A stretch of DNA of 64,000 nt, taken from the NCBI RefSeq assembly GCF_963667555.1, contig NZ_OY763421.1, forward strand, positions 1,009,562 through 1,073,561. The letters are read 5' to 3'. Source of the DNA: an uncultured Methanolobus sp. GTDB lineage: Archaea; Halobacteriota; Methanosarcinia; Methanosarcinales; Methanosarcinaceae. The notes beneath the pieces were generated by a model. The model was given only the letters and a program-made list of their open reading frames with translations. It was not told the origin of the DNA and did no database searches. This document shows, one piece after another, positions 28,390-37,317 of this stretch (the stretch's first letter is position 1; each line of letters begins with the position of its first letter). The translations under genes were made by a program, and so were the position numbers.

Positions 28390-30285
28390 ATGCCTGCAAA
28401 AACTGATAATACTCCAACTTTTGCCTTTGACATGAAATCAATGGATCTCTGGGATGATGGTGTAATCATACTGTCACCGGATGGGAATGTATCTTTTACT
28501 AACAAAGCCTGGAATGATTTGTCCCTTAGCTATGAACCTGCAAGTAACTTTACCGAAGGTTCCGATTATTTTGCATTTTACACTGAGAATTCCAACACTA
28601 AAAGCATTGAGATGGTCAGATTCATAGAAGAGGGAATAAAAGAGGTTATCAATGGTCGCAAAAACTCTTACAAAACAGAATATTCCTATAGATACAATGG
28701 TAAATGCAAATGGTTCCTGCTAAAAGTTCATCCTCTTTCCACGGAATTGCCAACAGGAGTTCTTTTGCAGCATATTGACATCACGGAACAAAAGAACAAA
28801 CTGATTGAGAATGAGAAACTGCTGAATGACATCTGCCAGATAGCCAGAATAGGCGGATGGGAATTTGAGGTAGATTCCGGCAAAGGCGCATGGACAACGG
28901 AAGTTGCCAGAATACATGAAATTGATCCAAAAATACCAACAAACGCTGATTTTGGACTGACATTTTATCCGCCTGGTTCAAAAGAGATCATTTCAGAAGC
29001 TATCAATAATGTCATAGAAAAAGGACGTCCTTATGACCTTGAACTTGAACTTATAACTGCAAAAGGCAATCATAAATGGGTGCGAACTACCGGCCATCCT
29101 AAGATGAGTAAAGGCAAAGTTGTGAAGGTAACCGGCTCTCTTCAGGATATAACTGACCGAAAACTTGCTGAGAAAGCTCTTGAAATGGAGTCCATGAAAA
29201 GACGGATACTTATTGAACAGTCTGCAGATGGTATAGTTATCCTGGACCAGAACGGAAAAGTGTTTGAAGCTAACAAGAAATTTGCCAGCATGCTTGGATA
29301 CACGGAAGAAGAGATAAGTTCACTGTATATCTGGGACTGGGATACCGAATACACCCGTGAGCAGTTATTGGAAATGATAATTCTTGCAGATGATGTGGGT
29401 GTGGTGCATGAGACAAAACAAAGATGTAAGGATGGAACACTTATTGATGTGGAAGTAAGTGGAAATGGTGCTATATTTGGTAATGAAAAGCTAATTTTCT
29501 GCGTCTGCAGGGATATTACAGACAGGAAGAATGCAGAAGAAGCCCTGATCCACGCAAAACAAATGGCAGTGGATGCAAGCAACAGCAAAAGCGAATTCCT
29601 GGCAATAATGAGCCATGAACTGCGAACACCTCTTAATTCAATTATCGGGTTCTCTGATATCCTGGCGCATCAAATCGTGGGTGAACTGAACGGTAAACAA
29701 TCAGAATACATAGAATACATTTCAAACAGTGGCAAACACCTGCTTGGTCTTATCAATTCTATTCTGGATTTCTCAAAGCTGGAAGCCGGCAAAATGGAGT
29801 TATGTTGTTGTCCTTTCTGTGTTGGCGATGTAGTGGAAGAAGTAAGGGTTACAATAATGCCTATTGCAGAGAGAAAAGGCATAACTATCAATGTAAGTGT
29901 TGAGTCTGACCTTACAATGGATGCAGACAAAACCAAGATCAAGCAGATCTTGTACAACCTTATCAGCAATTCTATCAAGTTCACGGGAGAAGGAGGAACA
30001 GTGAGCATTGATGTCAAACAGGTTGATGGTATGATCCACACAAGTGTAAAGGACAATGGAATCGGTATTTCCAGTGAGAATACTGCCCGCCTTTTTGAAC
30101 CTTTCAAACAGTTAAGCAAATACAGCATCAGAGAACAGGGTGGAACCGGACTGGGACTTGCAATTGTTAAGAAGTATGTTGAAATGCATAAAGGAAAAAT
30201 CTGGGTGCAGAGCAAAACCGGCGAAGGTAGTACATTTGCATTTGTGATCCCTGTTGAGTCACAGATAAAGTGCCTGAATCTTTGA
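28390..30285 (+). CDS. Sensor histidine kinase with three PAS domains
   Basis: A 631-residue soluble kinase. PAS1 (about 15-130: DDGVIILSPDGNVSFTNKAW), PAS2 of the PAS_3 type (about 145-265: ICQIARIGGWEFEVDSGKGA) and PAS3 (about 275-390: ADGIVILDQNGKVFEANKKF). HisKA follows with MSHELRTPLNSIIGFSDILA (His about 408), and HATPase with NLISNSIKFTG, DNGIGIS and GLGLAIVKKY. PAS3 and the kinase core closely resemble the end of the preceding giant kinase, so the two genes probably arose by duplication. The ATG is the only early start; the upstream gap of 112 bases leaves room for its own promoter. It converges on the MATE gene with an 80-base gap. Confidence 0.9.
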   Translation: MPAKTDNTPTFAFDMKSMDLWDDGVIILSPDGNVSFTNKAWNDLSLSYEPASNFTEGSDYFAFYTENSNTKSIEMVRFIEEGIKEVINGRKNSYKTEYSYRYNGKCKWFLLKVHPLSTELPTGVLLQHIDITEQKNKLIENEKLLNDICQIARIGGWEFEVDSGKGAWTTEVARIHEIDPKIPTNADFGLTFYPPGSKEIISEAINNVIEKGRPYDLELELITAKGNHKWVRTTGHPKMSKGKVVKVTGSLQDITDRKLAEKALEMESMKRRILIEQSADGIVILDQNGKVFEANKKFASMLGYTEEEISSLYIWDWDTEYTREQLLEMIILADDVGVVHETKQRCKDGTLIDVEVSGNGAIFGNEKLIFCVCRDITDRKNAEEALIHAKQMAVDASNSKSEFLAIMSHELRTPLNSIIGFSDILAHQIVGELNGKQSEYIEYISNSGKHLLGLINSILDFSKLEAGKMELCCCPFCVGDVVEEVRVTIMPIAERKGITINVSVESDLTMDADKTKIKQILYNLISNSIKFTGEGGTVSIDVKQVDGMIHTSVKDNGIGISSENTARLFEPFKQLSKYSIREQGGTGLGLAIVKKYVEMHKGKIWVQSKTGEGSTFAFVIPVESQIKCLNL

Positions 30286-30365
30286 ACTAACCTTATCAGA
30301 AGAAGTGTATCTTCCTGAGTTAGTCCCTGATGTTCAGTCTTTTCAGTTGTCTGCAATCAAGCACT

Positions 30366-31652
30366 TTACTCATAACATTTCTTCGTATTGATCACCAAAA
30401 ATACAGTCCTTCCAATGCAGAATGACAAAAATGCAATCCAGAGCCCATTGTTACTATAATCCATCGTTAGTGCGAAAACTGTCAAAAATAGCATTAAAGC
30501 CATTATTGTCGAATTCCTGATGTATCTGGTCATGCTCATCCCTGAGAAAATACCATAATATGTAAGAGCAAAACCTCCAAACAAAGGATATAATATCAGC
30601 CACAAACTGTAATCACCAGCAACAGCAATAACCTCTTCTACATTTGTGAAAGCAGCGATGAAATAGTCATTGAAAATGGCATAAACCAGCATTAATACTA
30701 CTATCAATCCTGCTGTGCATTTATTAGTTATATCAATAACTGAATCCAGCAACGTGAAATTGCGGGTTCCTTTTGCTTTGCCACTGTAAATACTGGATGC
30801 ATTGGCTATCCCATCAAACATGTAAGCCATGATACCCTGTATCTGCAACAGAATTCCATTGGCAGACAAAATAACGATCCCAAGTGAAGCACTTCTTGAT
30901 GTAAATACGTTTATTTGTATCAGAAGGCACGCTGTCCTGATGATCAGGTCCAGATTATTTGACAACATCTCCATGAAACCATTTCTTTCAAATATGGTAG
31001 CAATATCTATCTTTTCAAATGAACCATATTTCAAAATAAAATGCATGCCAATCAGAGTAGACACAAATATCGATATCAAAGTTGCAATTGCCACACCCTG
31101 TATATCCAGTTTGAACACCATTACAAAAATAACATCAAGAATTATATTGAGCACATTGCCGGTAACCTGCATTGCAAGGGTCTCTTTTATTTTGCTTTTC
31201 CCCATCAAAAAGCCCAGAATAATGTAGTTTACCAGAACCAGTGGAGCTCCGAATATCAGTATATCAAAGTACATTTTGGCATAGGTCTCAGCTCCGTTAT
31301 CAGATGAGAGCACATTCATTGCCATGTCAAATATCCCATCTCTTAACAGGATGAACAACAGTCCAATACTGACTGCTATTATAAGAGATCTTATGAGCAC
31401 AATACTGTTGTCCTTTTTTGTAGTTGACTGGGCGGCAAAACCTGTGGTGTTGACCCTGAAAAATCCGAACAACCAGTACATGGTATTGAATATGACCGCT
31501 CCAAGTGTGATTCCTGCAATATAACCTACGTTTGACAAATGTCCAACAACCGCAGTATCAACTGCACTTAGAAGTGGCTGCGTGATTGTTGATATAATAA
31601 AAGGAATTGCCACAGCAAGGTAATCTTTTATTTCCAGTCTGTCATTCTCCAA
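30366..31652 (-). CDS. MATE/DinF-family multidrug or metabolite exporter
   Basis: A polytopic membrane protein of about 428 residues with twelve hydrophobic segments, of the MATE family (opening PFIISTITQPLLSAVDTAVVG, with a repeat-like second half). MATE proteins export small organic molecules by proton or sodium antiport. No ATG starts the frame: it opens at TTG 31706, and a TTG at 31652 with GGGG eight bases upstream gives an N-terminus like other MATE proteins, so that start is preferred. It lies 50 bases after the last ABC-importer gene on the same strand and is probably the last gene of that operon, suggesting an export role tied to the imported substrate. Confidence 0.82.
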   Translation of the reverse strand: MENDRLEIKDYLAVAIPFIISTITQPLLSAVDTAVVGHLSNVGYIAGITLGAVIFNTMYWLFGFFRVNTTGFAAQSTTKKDNSIVLIRSLIIAVSIGLLFILLRDGIFDMAMNVLSSDNGAETYAKMYFDILIFGAPLVLVNYIILGFLMGKSKIKETLAMQVTGNVLNIILDVIFVMVFKLDIQGVAIATLISIFVSTLIGMHFILKYGSFEKIDIATIFERNGFMEMLSNNLDLIIRTACLLIQINVFTSRSASLGIVILSANGILLQIQGIMAYMFDGIANASSIYSGKAKGTRNFTLLDSVIDITNKCTAGLIVVLMLVYAIFNDYFIAAFTNVEEVIAVAGDYSLWLILYPLFGGFALTYYGIFSGMSMTRYIRNSTIMALMLFLTVFALTMDYSNNGLWIAFLSFCIGRTVFLVINTKKCYE

Positions 31653-31756
31653 AATGATATCCCCTTTGCATTTCTCTGTTTTTGGTTTCAGATGGCAGTA
31701 GCTCAAATATCCGTAATTTCAGTCATTCTGGCAATCCGAAGAAATAAATCAATTTA

Positions 31757-32542
31757 TTATAATGCCTTTTCTTTCACTTGTTCAATTGTAAATATGGAGT
31801 CTATCAGGTTTTTTGTGTAAGGATGGGACGGATTCTCAAAATCACCTTTGTTCAGAACATCAACTACCTCACCGCTCTGCATCACATAGATCCGGTTGCA
31901 TATGTTTTCCGCCAGAACCAGATTATGTGTTATGAACAAAATTGTAAATCCTCTTTCTTTTTGCAGATCCATAATCAAATTAACAATTTTCTGCTGTATG
32001 GAAACATCAAGAGCAGACGTACATTCATCAAAGACCATAAGTTCAGGTTTTAGTCCTATGGCACGCGCAATAACCACTCTTTGAAGTTCTCCACCACTTA
32101 ATTCTGATGGATACTTCTTCATGTATTTCCTGTCCAGACCCACAGTAACAAGCAGTTCTTCAGCGTATTTTTTCGCACTTTTCCGGTCCATAAGTTTGAA
32201 ATTAAGACATGGTTCTATCATATAGCGTCCAACTGTCATTTTCGGGCTGAAGGTATCAAGAGGATCCTGGAACACCATCTGGAAACTTTTGTAATATTCC
32301 CTGCGTTCTTTATTGTTCATACATGTTATGTCCTGTCCGTTGAACAGGACTGACCCTGATGTGCTTTTCACAATGCATGCAATGATATTTGCAAAAGTGC
32401 TTTTGCCACAACCACTCTCACCGACAATACCTACAACTTCACCCTTTTCTGCGTGTATGTTCACATTTTTCAGTGCATGTAAACTGTTACCGGAATCATC
32501 TCCATAGACCTTACACAGATCCTCAGTTTCCAGAATTTTCAT
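31757..32542 (-). CDS. Nickel/peptide-type ABC transporter ATP-binding protein (OppF/NikE-like)
   Basis: A 261-residue ATPase. Walker A is GIVGESGCGKST, the signature is LSGGELQRV, Walker B is LMVFDECTSALD, and a C-terminal stretch after NPSHPYTKNL is characteristic of the Opp/Dpp/Nik subfamily. It powers import at the cytoplasmic face together with the upstream ATPase. The start overlaps the upstream ATPase gene stop by one base (TAATG), so they are translationally coupled. Nickel or peptide specificity is decided by the binding protein, not by this subunit. Confidence 0.88.
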   Translation of the reverse strand: MKILETEDLCKVYGDDSGNSLHALKNVNIHAEKGEVVGIVGESGCGKSTFANIIACIVKSTSGSVLFNGQDITCMNNKERREYYKSFQMVFQDPLDTFSPKMTVGRYMIEPCLNFKLMDRKSAKKYAEELLVTVGLDRKYMKKYPSELSGGELQRVVIARAIGLKPELMVFDECTSALDVSIQQKIVNLIMDLQKERGFTILFITHNLVLAENICNRIYVMQSGEVVDVLNKGDFENPSHPYTKNLIDSIFTIEQVKEKAL

Positions 32543-33327
32543 TAATTCAGCCTTCTCACGGTGGGTATTGCAGCTATTAACAATTTTGTGTATTCTGCTT
32601 GAGGATTTCTCACAATATCCTCTGGTTTTCCTATTTCTACAACCTCTCCGTTCTTCATTACAACAATACGGTCTGCAAGATGAGCTGCTATCCCTATATC
32701 ATGAGTGACCACAATGAAACTGGTTCCTTCCATGTTCCTGAGTTTCATCATCTCTTCAACTATTACCCTGCTAACTGACACGTCAAGTGCACTTGTAGGT
32801 TCATCTGCCAATATGATCTTTGGCTGAAGTGCCATTGCCATTGCGATGTAAACTCGCTGCAACATTCCTCCACTCAGCTCAAACGGATAACTGTTCATTA
32901 CCCTTTCTGGATCAGATAGATTCATTTTCAGAATTGTTGACCTTATCAATTCATCTGCTTCTGATCTGCTGACATTCTTGTGGCTCATAATGGTTTCTGC
33001 AAACTGGGTTGATATCTTTTTGATAGGATTGAGATAGGTTCCCGGATTTTGAAATATCATCGCAATGTCATTGCCACGAAGATTGCGCAATTCTTCCTTG
33101 TTCAGTTTGTTGATACACTTGTCACACAATGTGATCTTTCCAGCTTCAATAACTCCGCTGGATGGCAGGATGTCAAGTATGGCTTTGATCAGCGTGGTTT
33201 TACCGCTTCCGCTTTCTCCAACGATACCAAGGATCTCTCCCTGCTGAAGGTCCACATTCACATTATTCAGTATCTTTTGTCCGCCATAGCTCACAGTTAA
33301 GTCATTGACCTCTAGAATTGTAGGCAT
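32542..33327 (-). CDS. Nickel/peptide-type ABC transporter ATP-binding protein (OppD/NikD-like)
   Basis: A 261-residue ATPase with Walker A GIVGESGSGKTT, signature ELSGGMLQRV, Walker B ILADEPTSALD and the H-loop VVTHDIG. The C-terminal extension with NPQAEYTKLL is of the Opp/Nik type. It pairs with the following ATPase; two different ATPases per transporter is the rule in this subfamily. The ribosome binding site GGAGTGG is eight bases before the ATG, and the binding-protein gene is 56 bases upstream. Confidence 0.88.
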   Translation of the reverse strand: MPTILEVNDLTVSYGGQKILNNVNVDLQQGEILGIVGESGSGKTTLIKAILDILPSSGVIEAGKITLCDKCINKLNKEELRNLRGNDIAMIFQNPGTYLNPIKKISTQFAETIMSHKNVSRSEADELIRSTILKMNLSDPERVMNSYPFELSGGMLQRVYIAMAMALQPKIILADEPTSALDVSVSRVIVEEMMKLRNMEGTSFIVVTHDIGIAAHLADRIVVMKNGEVVEIGKPEDIVRNPQAEYTKLLIAAIPTVRRLN

Positions 33328-33383
33328 TTCACCACTCCTGTTAACGAAAGAAAAAAAGGAAAGAATATATCCTTCCCTGATTT

Positions 33384-34937
33384 TCAGGCATCTGATACTG
33401 TTACCCTGTCATCGATGTAGTATATCTCAGAAATGAAACGTTCCACACCTTCTACATTTTTGCTTGTAACAACATTGCCTTCCTGGTAGTAGATGAACAG
33501 GGAAGCTACATCTTCCATCATAAGTTCGGTAGCTTCAAGTCCCAGTGCATCCCTGCTGTCTTTATTCAATGTCAAGTCCAGTTCCTCATTAATGGTATCA
33601 AGTGCTACATTGCTGTATTTACCATAATTTCCGGCGGCATCTGTGACATACCCGGACTCAATGAAATACTGGCAATCACCTGTTGGAGCTGATGTCCACC
33701 TTTCCCATAACATATCAAAATCACCGTTGTTTGCCAGATCAGCATAGTTCTCCATCTGGGAAACTTCCATTCCAATACCTATTTCTTTATACTGCTGCTG
33801 CATTGCAATTCCAATATTGTTGGCATCTGCACCATGGTTTGTTCTGGAAATATATTGAAGGACTATGTTTTCCCCATTACACTCCCTGATGCCATCTCCA
33901 TCTGTATCCAGATACCCCAGTTCATCCAGCAACTCATTTGCTTTTTCAGGATTGTACTGGTAATAATCCTCGCCTGTATATCCGAATGGTAAAAGCTCGT
34001 TGAACGGACCTTTTGCAGGTGTACCACCTACAAGTTCAGTGGCATAGGTTTCCTTATCCATTCCATAACATAATGCCTGTCTGAAAGCCAGTTCTTTCAT
34101 GTATGGTTTTTCAAAATTGAGTCTCAGTAAGAATATTCTGAGGTTTGGTCCTTTTTGGACTACGAAATCCTCATTATCCTCAAATAATTCGAGGTCGTGT
34201 TTGCTAAGCTGGGTTGCAAAGTCGATCTCGTTGGCCTGGAGTGCCATGGTACGTGTACTTCCATCCTGTATGTATTTGACATTGACAGTGTCCACATTTG
34301 TTATGCCTGACCAGTGTCCTTCATGTTTGCTCAGGACCAGACCCGTATCAGCATCAAACTCTTCGATCTTGAAAGCTCCTGTACATATTGGTTTGTACTT
34401 GAAATCCTCTTCATCTGCAACTGAAGCATCCACTATAATGAAAACACTATCTGCAAGTTTGTTAAGTATGGTACCGCATGGTTCACCTGTCTTTATTGTA
34501 AGGTTTTGCCCGTCAGCAGTTATGCTTTCAACAGGGAACTTCACGTCACTTCTGTCTGACTCTTCAAGTGCTCTTTCAATGGATGCTTTACATGCTGCTG
34601 CATCTACTGCCTTTGCGTTGTGGAATGTAACTCCCTCCCTAATATGGAAAATGGTTGTATATTCATCGACAACTTCATAGCTGTCGGCAATTGATGGTTT
34701 GAAATTCATGTTCTCATCTATCTGGATGAGATTTTCACCAATTCCACATCTTGTTAAAGTCCAGCCATTCCAGCCGTTTATGGGATCAACATCACTGTCT
34801 AACCAGAAAAGTGCCATATTAAGCACATTCTCATCACTATAAACATTGCTTAACTGCATGGAAGTGCTGTCTTCTGAAACGCATCCTGAAACGCTCACGC
34901 AGATCAAGGCCAGCATTATTAACAAATACTTATTCAT
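33384..34937 (-). CDS. Substrate-binding lipoprotein of a nickel/peptide-type ABC transporter
   Basis: A 517-residue family 5 extracellular solute-binding protein. The N-terminus is a lipoprotein signal (LLIMLALICVSVSGC, lipid-anchor Cys19). The body has typical family 5 features: the early GWNGWTLTRCGIGENLI segment, FHIREGVTFHNA, FRQALCYGMDKETYA and a YNPEKANELLDELGY repeat. Family 5 proteins bind nickel chelates, oligopeptides or metallophores. The neighbours (a CDF metal-binding domain and a MATE exporter) suggest a metal or metal chelate, which is inference. AGGAG precedes the ATG. It is third in a nikB-nikC-like-first operon, an unusual order compared with binding-protein-first operons. 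Confidence 0.85.
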   Translation of the reverse strand: MNKYLLIMLALICVSVSGCVSEDSTSMQLSNVYSDENVLNMALFWLDSDVDPINGWNGWTLTRCGIGENLIQIDENMNFKPSIADSYEVVDEYTTIFHIREGVTFHNAKAVDAAACKASIERALEESDRSDVKFPVESITADGQNLTIKTGEPCGTILNKLADSVFIIVDASVADEEDFKYKPICTGAFKIEEFDADTGLVLSKHEGHWSGITNVDTVNVKYIQDGSTRTMALQANEIDFATQLSKHDLELFEDNEDFVVQKGPNLRIFLLRLNFEKPYMKELAFRQALCYGMDKETYATELVGGTPAKGPFNELLPFGYTGEDYYQYNPEKANELLDELGYLDTDGDGIRECNGENIVLQYISRTNHGADANNIGIAMQQQYKEIGIGMEVSQMENYADLANNGDFDMLWERWTSAPTGDCQYFIESGYVTDAAGNYGKYSNVALDTINEELDLTLNKDSRDALGLEATELMMEDVASLFIYYQEGNVVTSKNVEGVERFISEIYYIDDRVTVSDA

Positions 34938-34972
34938 TTTATTCTCCTAAATTCTGTAATTAATGAAATTCA

Positions 34973-35779
34973 TCATGTCTGCTCCTTGCTCAAAATATCT
35001 CTTACACTGTCACCAAGCAGGTTGAAAACTGTGACAGTTATGAAAATAGCAAGCCCGGGATAGGTCAGCAGCCATGGAGCTGTCTGGAAATAGGTACGCC
35101 CTTCATTGAGCATGTTACCCCATTCTGGCATAGGTGGCTGAACACCTAGACCCAAAAACGACATACTGGAAATAGCAAGCATCATCCCACTTATGTCCAG
35201 TACGAACTGGACTATCAGAGCTGTGGCAATGTTTGGCAAGATATAATGTGTGATCAGTTTTATGTTACCGGCACCAGCCATTCTTGCTGCACTTACATAG
35301 GTACTGCCCTTTACCTTCATCACAGAAACTCTGGTCAGTCTTGCATATTTCGTCCACCAGACAAGTGACAGACCAATTATCATGTTGATTATATTGCTAC
35401 CCAAAACCCCAACAATGGCAATTGCAAGTACTATATCAGGGAAAGCCAGTACGATATCTGCAAGTCTCATTATTGCATCATCTATGATTCCGCCCTTCAT
35501 TCCCGCTACCATTCCAATGGAAACACCACTCACAAAAACAAGGCTCAGAAGTGCAAATGTAATACCAAGGGAAACATTGGCTCCATAGAGTATCCTTGAC
35601 AGGATGCACCTTCCAACCTGATCAGTACCCAGAGGATACTTGCTTCCAGGTTCGGTAAGGATATTTTTGAAATCTGTTTCATAAGGGTCATTAGGAGCAA
35701 TTGAAGGTGCGATCAATGCAATTGATACAATACTTGCTGCCAGTGCCGACAGTATGATCACATTAGTATACTTACTCAT
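34973..35779 (-). CDS. ABC transporter permease (OppC/NikC-like)
   Basis: A 268-residue inner-membrane permease with about six membrane helices. The N-terminal part has APNDPYETDFKNIL, typical of OppC/NikC. The EAA loop reads YVSAARMAGAGNIKLITHYI, where the ATPases dock. The frame starts at GTG 35794, but the ATG at 35779 has GGGGG eight bases upstream and is chosen; it still overlaps the stop of the upstream permease gene by eight bases. It forms the membrane channel with the upstream permease. Confidence 0.87.
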   Translation of the reverse strand: MSKYTNVIILSALAASIVSIALIAPSIAPNDPYETDFKNILTEPGSKYPLGTDQVGRCILSRILYGANVSLGITFALLSLVFVSGVSIGMVAGMKGGIIDDAIMRLADIVLAFPDIVLAIAIVGVLGSNIINMIIGLSLVWWTKYARLTRVSVMKVKGSTYVSAARMAGAGNIKLITHYILPNIATALIVQFVLDISGMMLAISSMSFLGLGVQPPMPEWGNMLNEGRTYFQTAPWLLTYPGLAIFITVTVFNLLGDSVRDILSKEQT

Positions 35780-36722
35780 GATTCCTGCCCCCACCGAATA
35801 TATTGACCCTCGGATCGATGATCTGGGTCGCTACATCCACAACAAAGTTCATTCCAACATAGATGAGAGCCATAAGCAGAACGTATGCCTGAAGCAGAAC
35901 GTAATCCCTGTGATTTATTGCTTCCAGGGCCATTGAACCCAGACCCGGCCATGAAAAGATAATCTCTACAATTGCAGTTCCGCCAAGCAGGAAAGCAATT
36001 GTCATACCAAATAAAGTTATAATATTGACAAGTGTGTTCGGGATAACATGTGAAAATATTATTTTTGATTCTTTGATCCCTCTTGTCCTTGCACCTAAAA
36101 CATAGTTACTGCCCAGCTCATCCAGTACCTCCGCCCTTATCTGCATGGTATATCTTCCGATAAGGGGTATTGCAAGTGTAAGAGCGGGAAGTATTACACT
36201 ACTTGGTTGTGTGCAGTCAGTTATCCTGAACAGATGTAACCGGACAACAAAATGATATATCAGGATAAGTCCCAGCCAGAAACTTGGAATAGAGATGCTG
36301 AGTATTGACAGGATCTTGATAATGTGATCAATTAACCTGTTCTTATATATTGCAGCTATTACACCAAAAATAAACGATGAGACAAATAGAATTACAATAG
36401 CAACACATGCAAGACAAACTGTTTTACCTATCTTTTGTGATAAGATTTCTGAAACATCTGTTCTCAGACTGTATGAATATCCCAGATCACCTCTGGATAT
36501 ATCAGTCAACCATCTGCCGTATTGTATCAAAAACGGATCATTCAGGCCCATCTCTTCTCTTGTCTGCTCTAGCATTTCATCAGATGGAACTATGTCCCTG
36601 GAGGAATACATCATCTCAGCAGGATCACTTGGTGCTATGAATGTAATTGCAAATGTCAGGAAGGTTGCTCCTAACATTACGATAAGCAACTGAAATGACC
36701 GGTTTATCAAAAACTTTTTCAT
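35772..36722 (-). CDS. ABC transporter permease (OppB/NikB-like)
   Basis: A 316-residue permease with six predicted helices. The N-terminal stretch PSDPAEMMYSSRDIVPSDEM, the GLNDPFLIQYGRWL segment and the EAA loop YVLGARTRGIKESKIIFSHV identify the OppB/NikB type. It is the first gene of the importer operon, transcribed toward lower coordinates. The upstream region is A+T-rich and shared with the divergent CDF-domain gene. No strong ribosome binding site is seen before the ATG. Confidence 0.87.
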   Translation of the reverse strand: MKKFLINRSFQLLIVMLGATFLTFAITFIAPSDPAEMMYSSRDIVPSDEMLEQTREEMGLNDPFLIQYGRWLTDISRGDLGYSYSLRTDVSEILSQKIGKTVCLACVAIVILFVSSFIFGVIAAIYKNRLIDHIIKILSILSISIPSFWLGLILIYHFVVRLHLFRITDCTQPSSVILPALTLAIPLIGRYTMQIRAEVLDELGSNYVLGARTRGIKESKIIFSHVIPNTLVNIITLFGMTIAFLLGGTAIVEIIFSWPGLGSMALEAINHRDYVLLQAYVLLMALIYVGMNFVVDVATQIIDPRVNIFGGGRNHE

Positions 36723-36942
36723 GTTGACACTGATTCATATTTTTAGCGGTTTTCAAAAAATGAAACTAAGGAATATAAAGTTTATGCTTTAATATATTAC
36801 CTTTAAAAGTAAAAAATAGAATTGATAAACATAGTTATTAAAACCTAAAAACATTAATTTCTATTAATTTAATTAATAAATGTTGAGATTACACATATCA
36901 ACCGCAAAAATAAGCTTGCCTAATGATAATTTTAGCTCATAA

Positions 36943-37176
36943 ATGATTAAAAACGATGGCTTTGAAGTGGAAGGCGTAACAGATTGCCATAAAATAAGGA
37001 GCAGAGGTGCACAGGGAAATATCTTTGTTGATCTTCATGTCCAGGTTGATCCTGAAATGCCTACTCATAAGTCACATACGATTGCTCATATTGATCAACA
37101 TCGTATAAAGGAAAATTTCAATGGCATTGAAGAAGTTCTTGTACATGTTGAACCTTCTGAAAATATATCACTGTAG
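36943..37176 (+). CDS. Free-standing CDF (cation diffusion facilitator) C-terminal metal-binding domain
   Basis: A 77-residue protein that is almost exactly the cytoplasmic ZT_dimer domain of CDF metal exporters: VEGVTDCHKIRSRGAQG, then IFVDLHVQVDPEMPTHKSH, and a terminal VLVHVEP. The histidines and acidic residues that bind metal at the dimer interface look intact. The 220 bases upstream contain no trace of the six-helix membrane domain in any frame I can see, so this is either a genuine stand-alone domain or a remnant. It is divergent from the nickel/peptide ABC operon, so a metal-sensing or metallochaperone role is possible. The start has no ribosome binding site; an earlier non-ATG start cannot be excluded. 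Confidence 0.7.
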   Translation: MIKNDGFEVEGVTDCHKIRSRGAQGNIFVDLHVQVDPEMPTHKSHTIAHIDQHRIKENFNGIEEVLVHVEPSENISL

Positions 37177-37317
37177 TATCTGTTTTTCCGGATTTAGGCA
37201 GTCATGAATAATAACAATAATATATAATAATCACTCATATAAAACAAGCTGATCATAATTGCATTCTTGACATTTCTGAAAGAAAAAATCAGCTTTCAGC
37301 AAGAATCCGGAATCATC

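Noticed and set aside
29670..30356. 228-codon minus-strand ORF opposite a kinase HATPase region.
   Set aside because: Serine/proline-rich composition typical of a shadow; the sense strand has clear kinase motifs.
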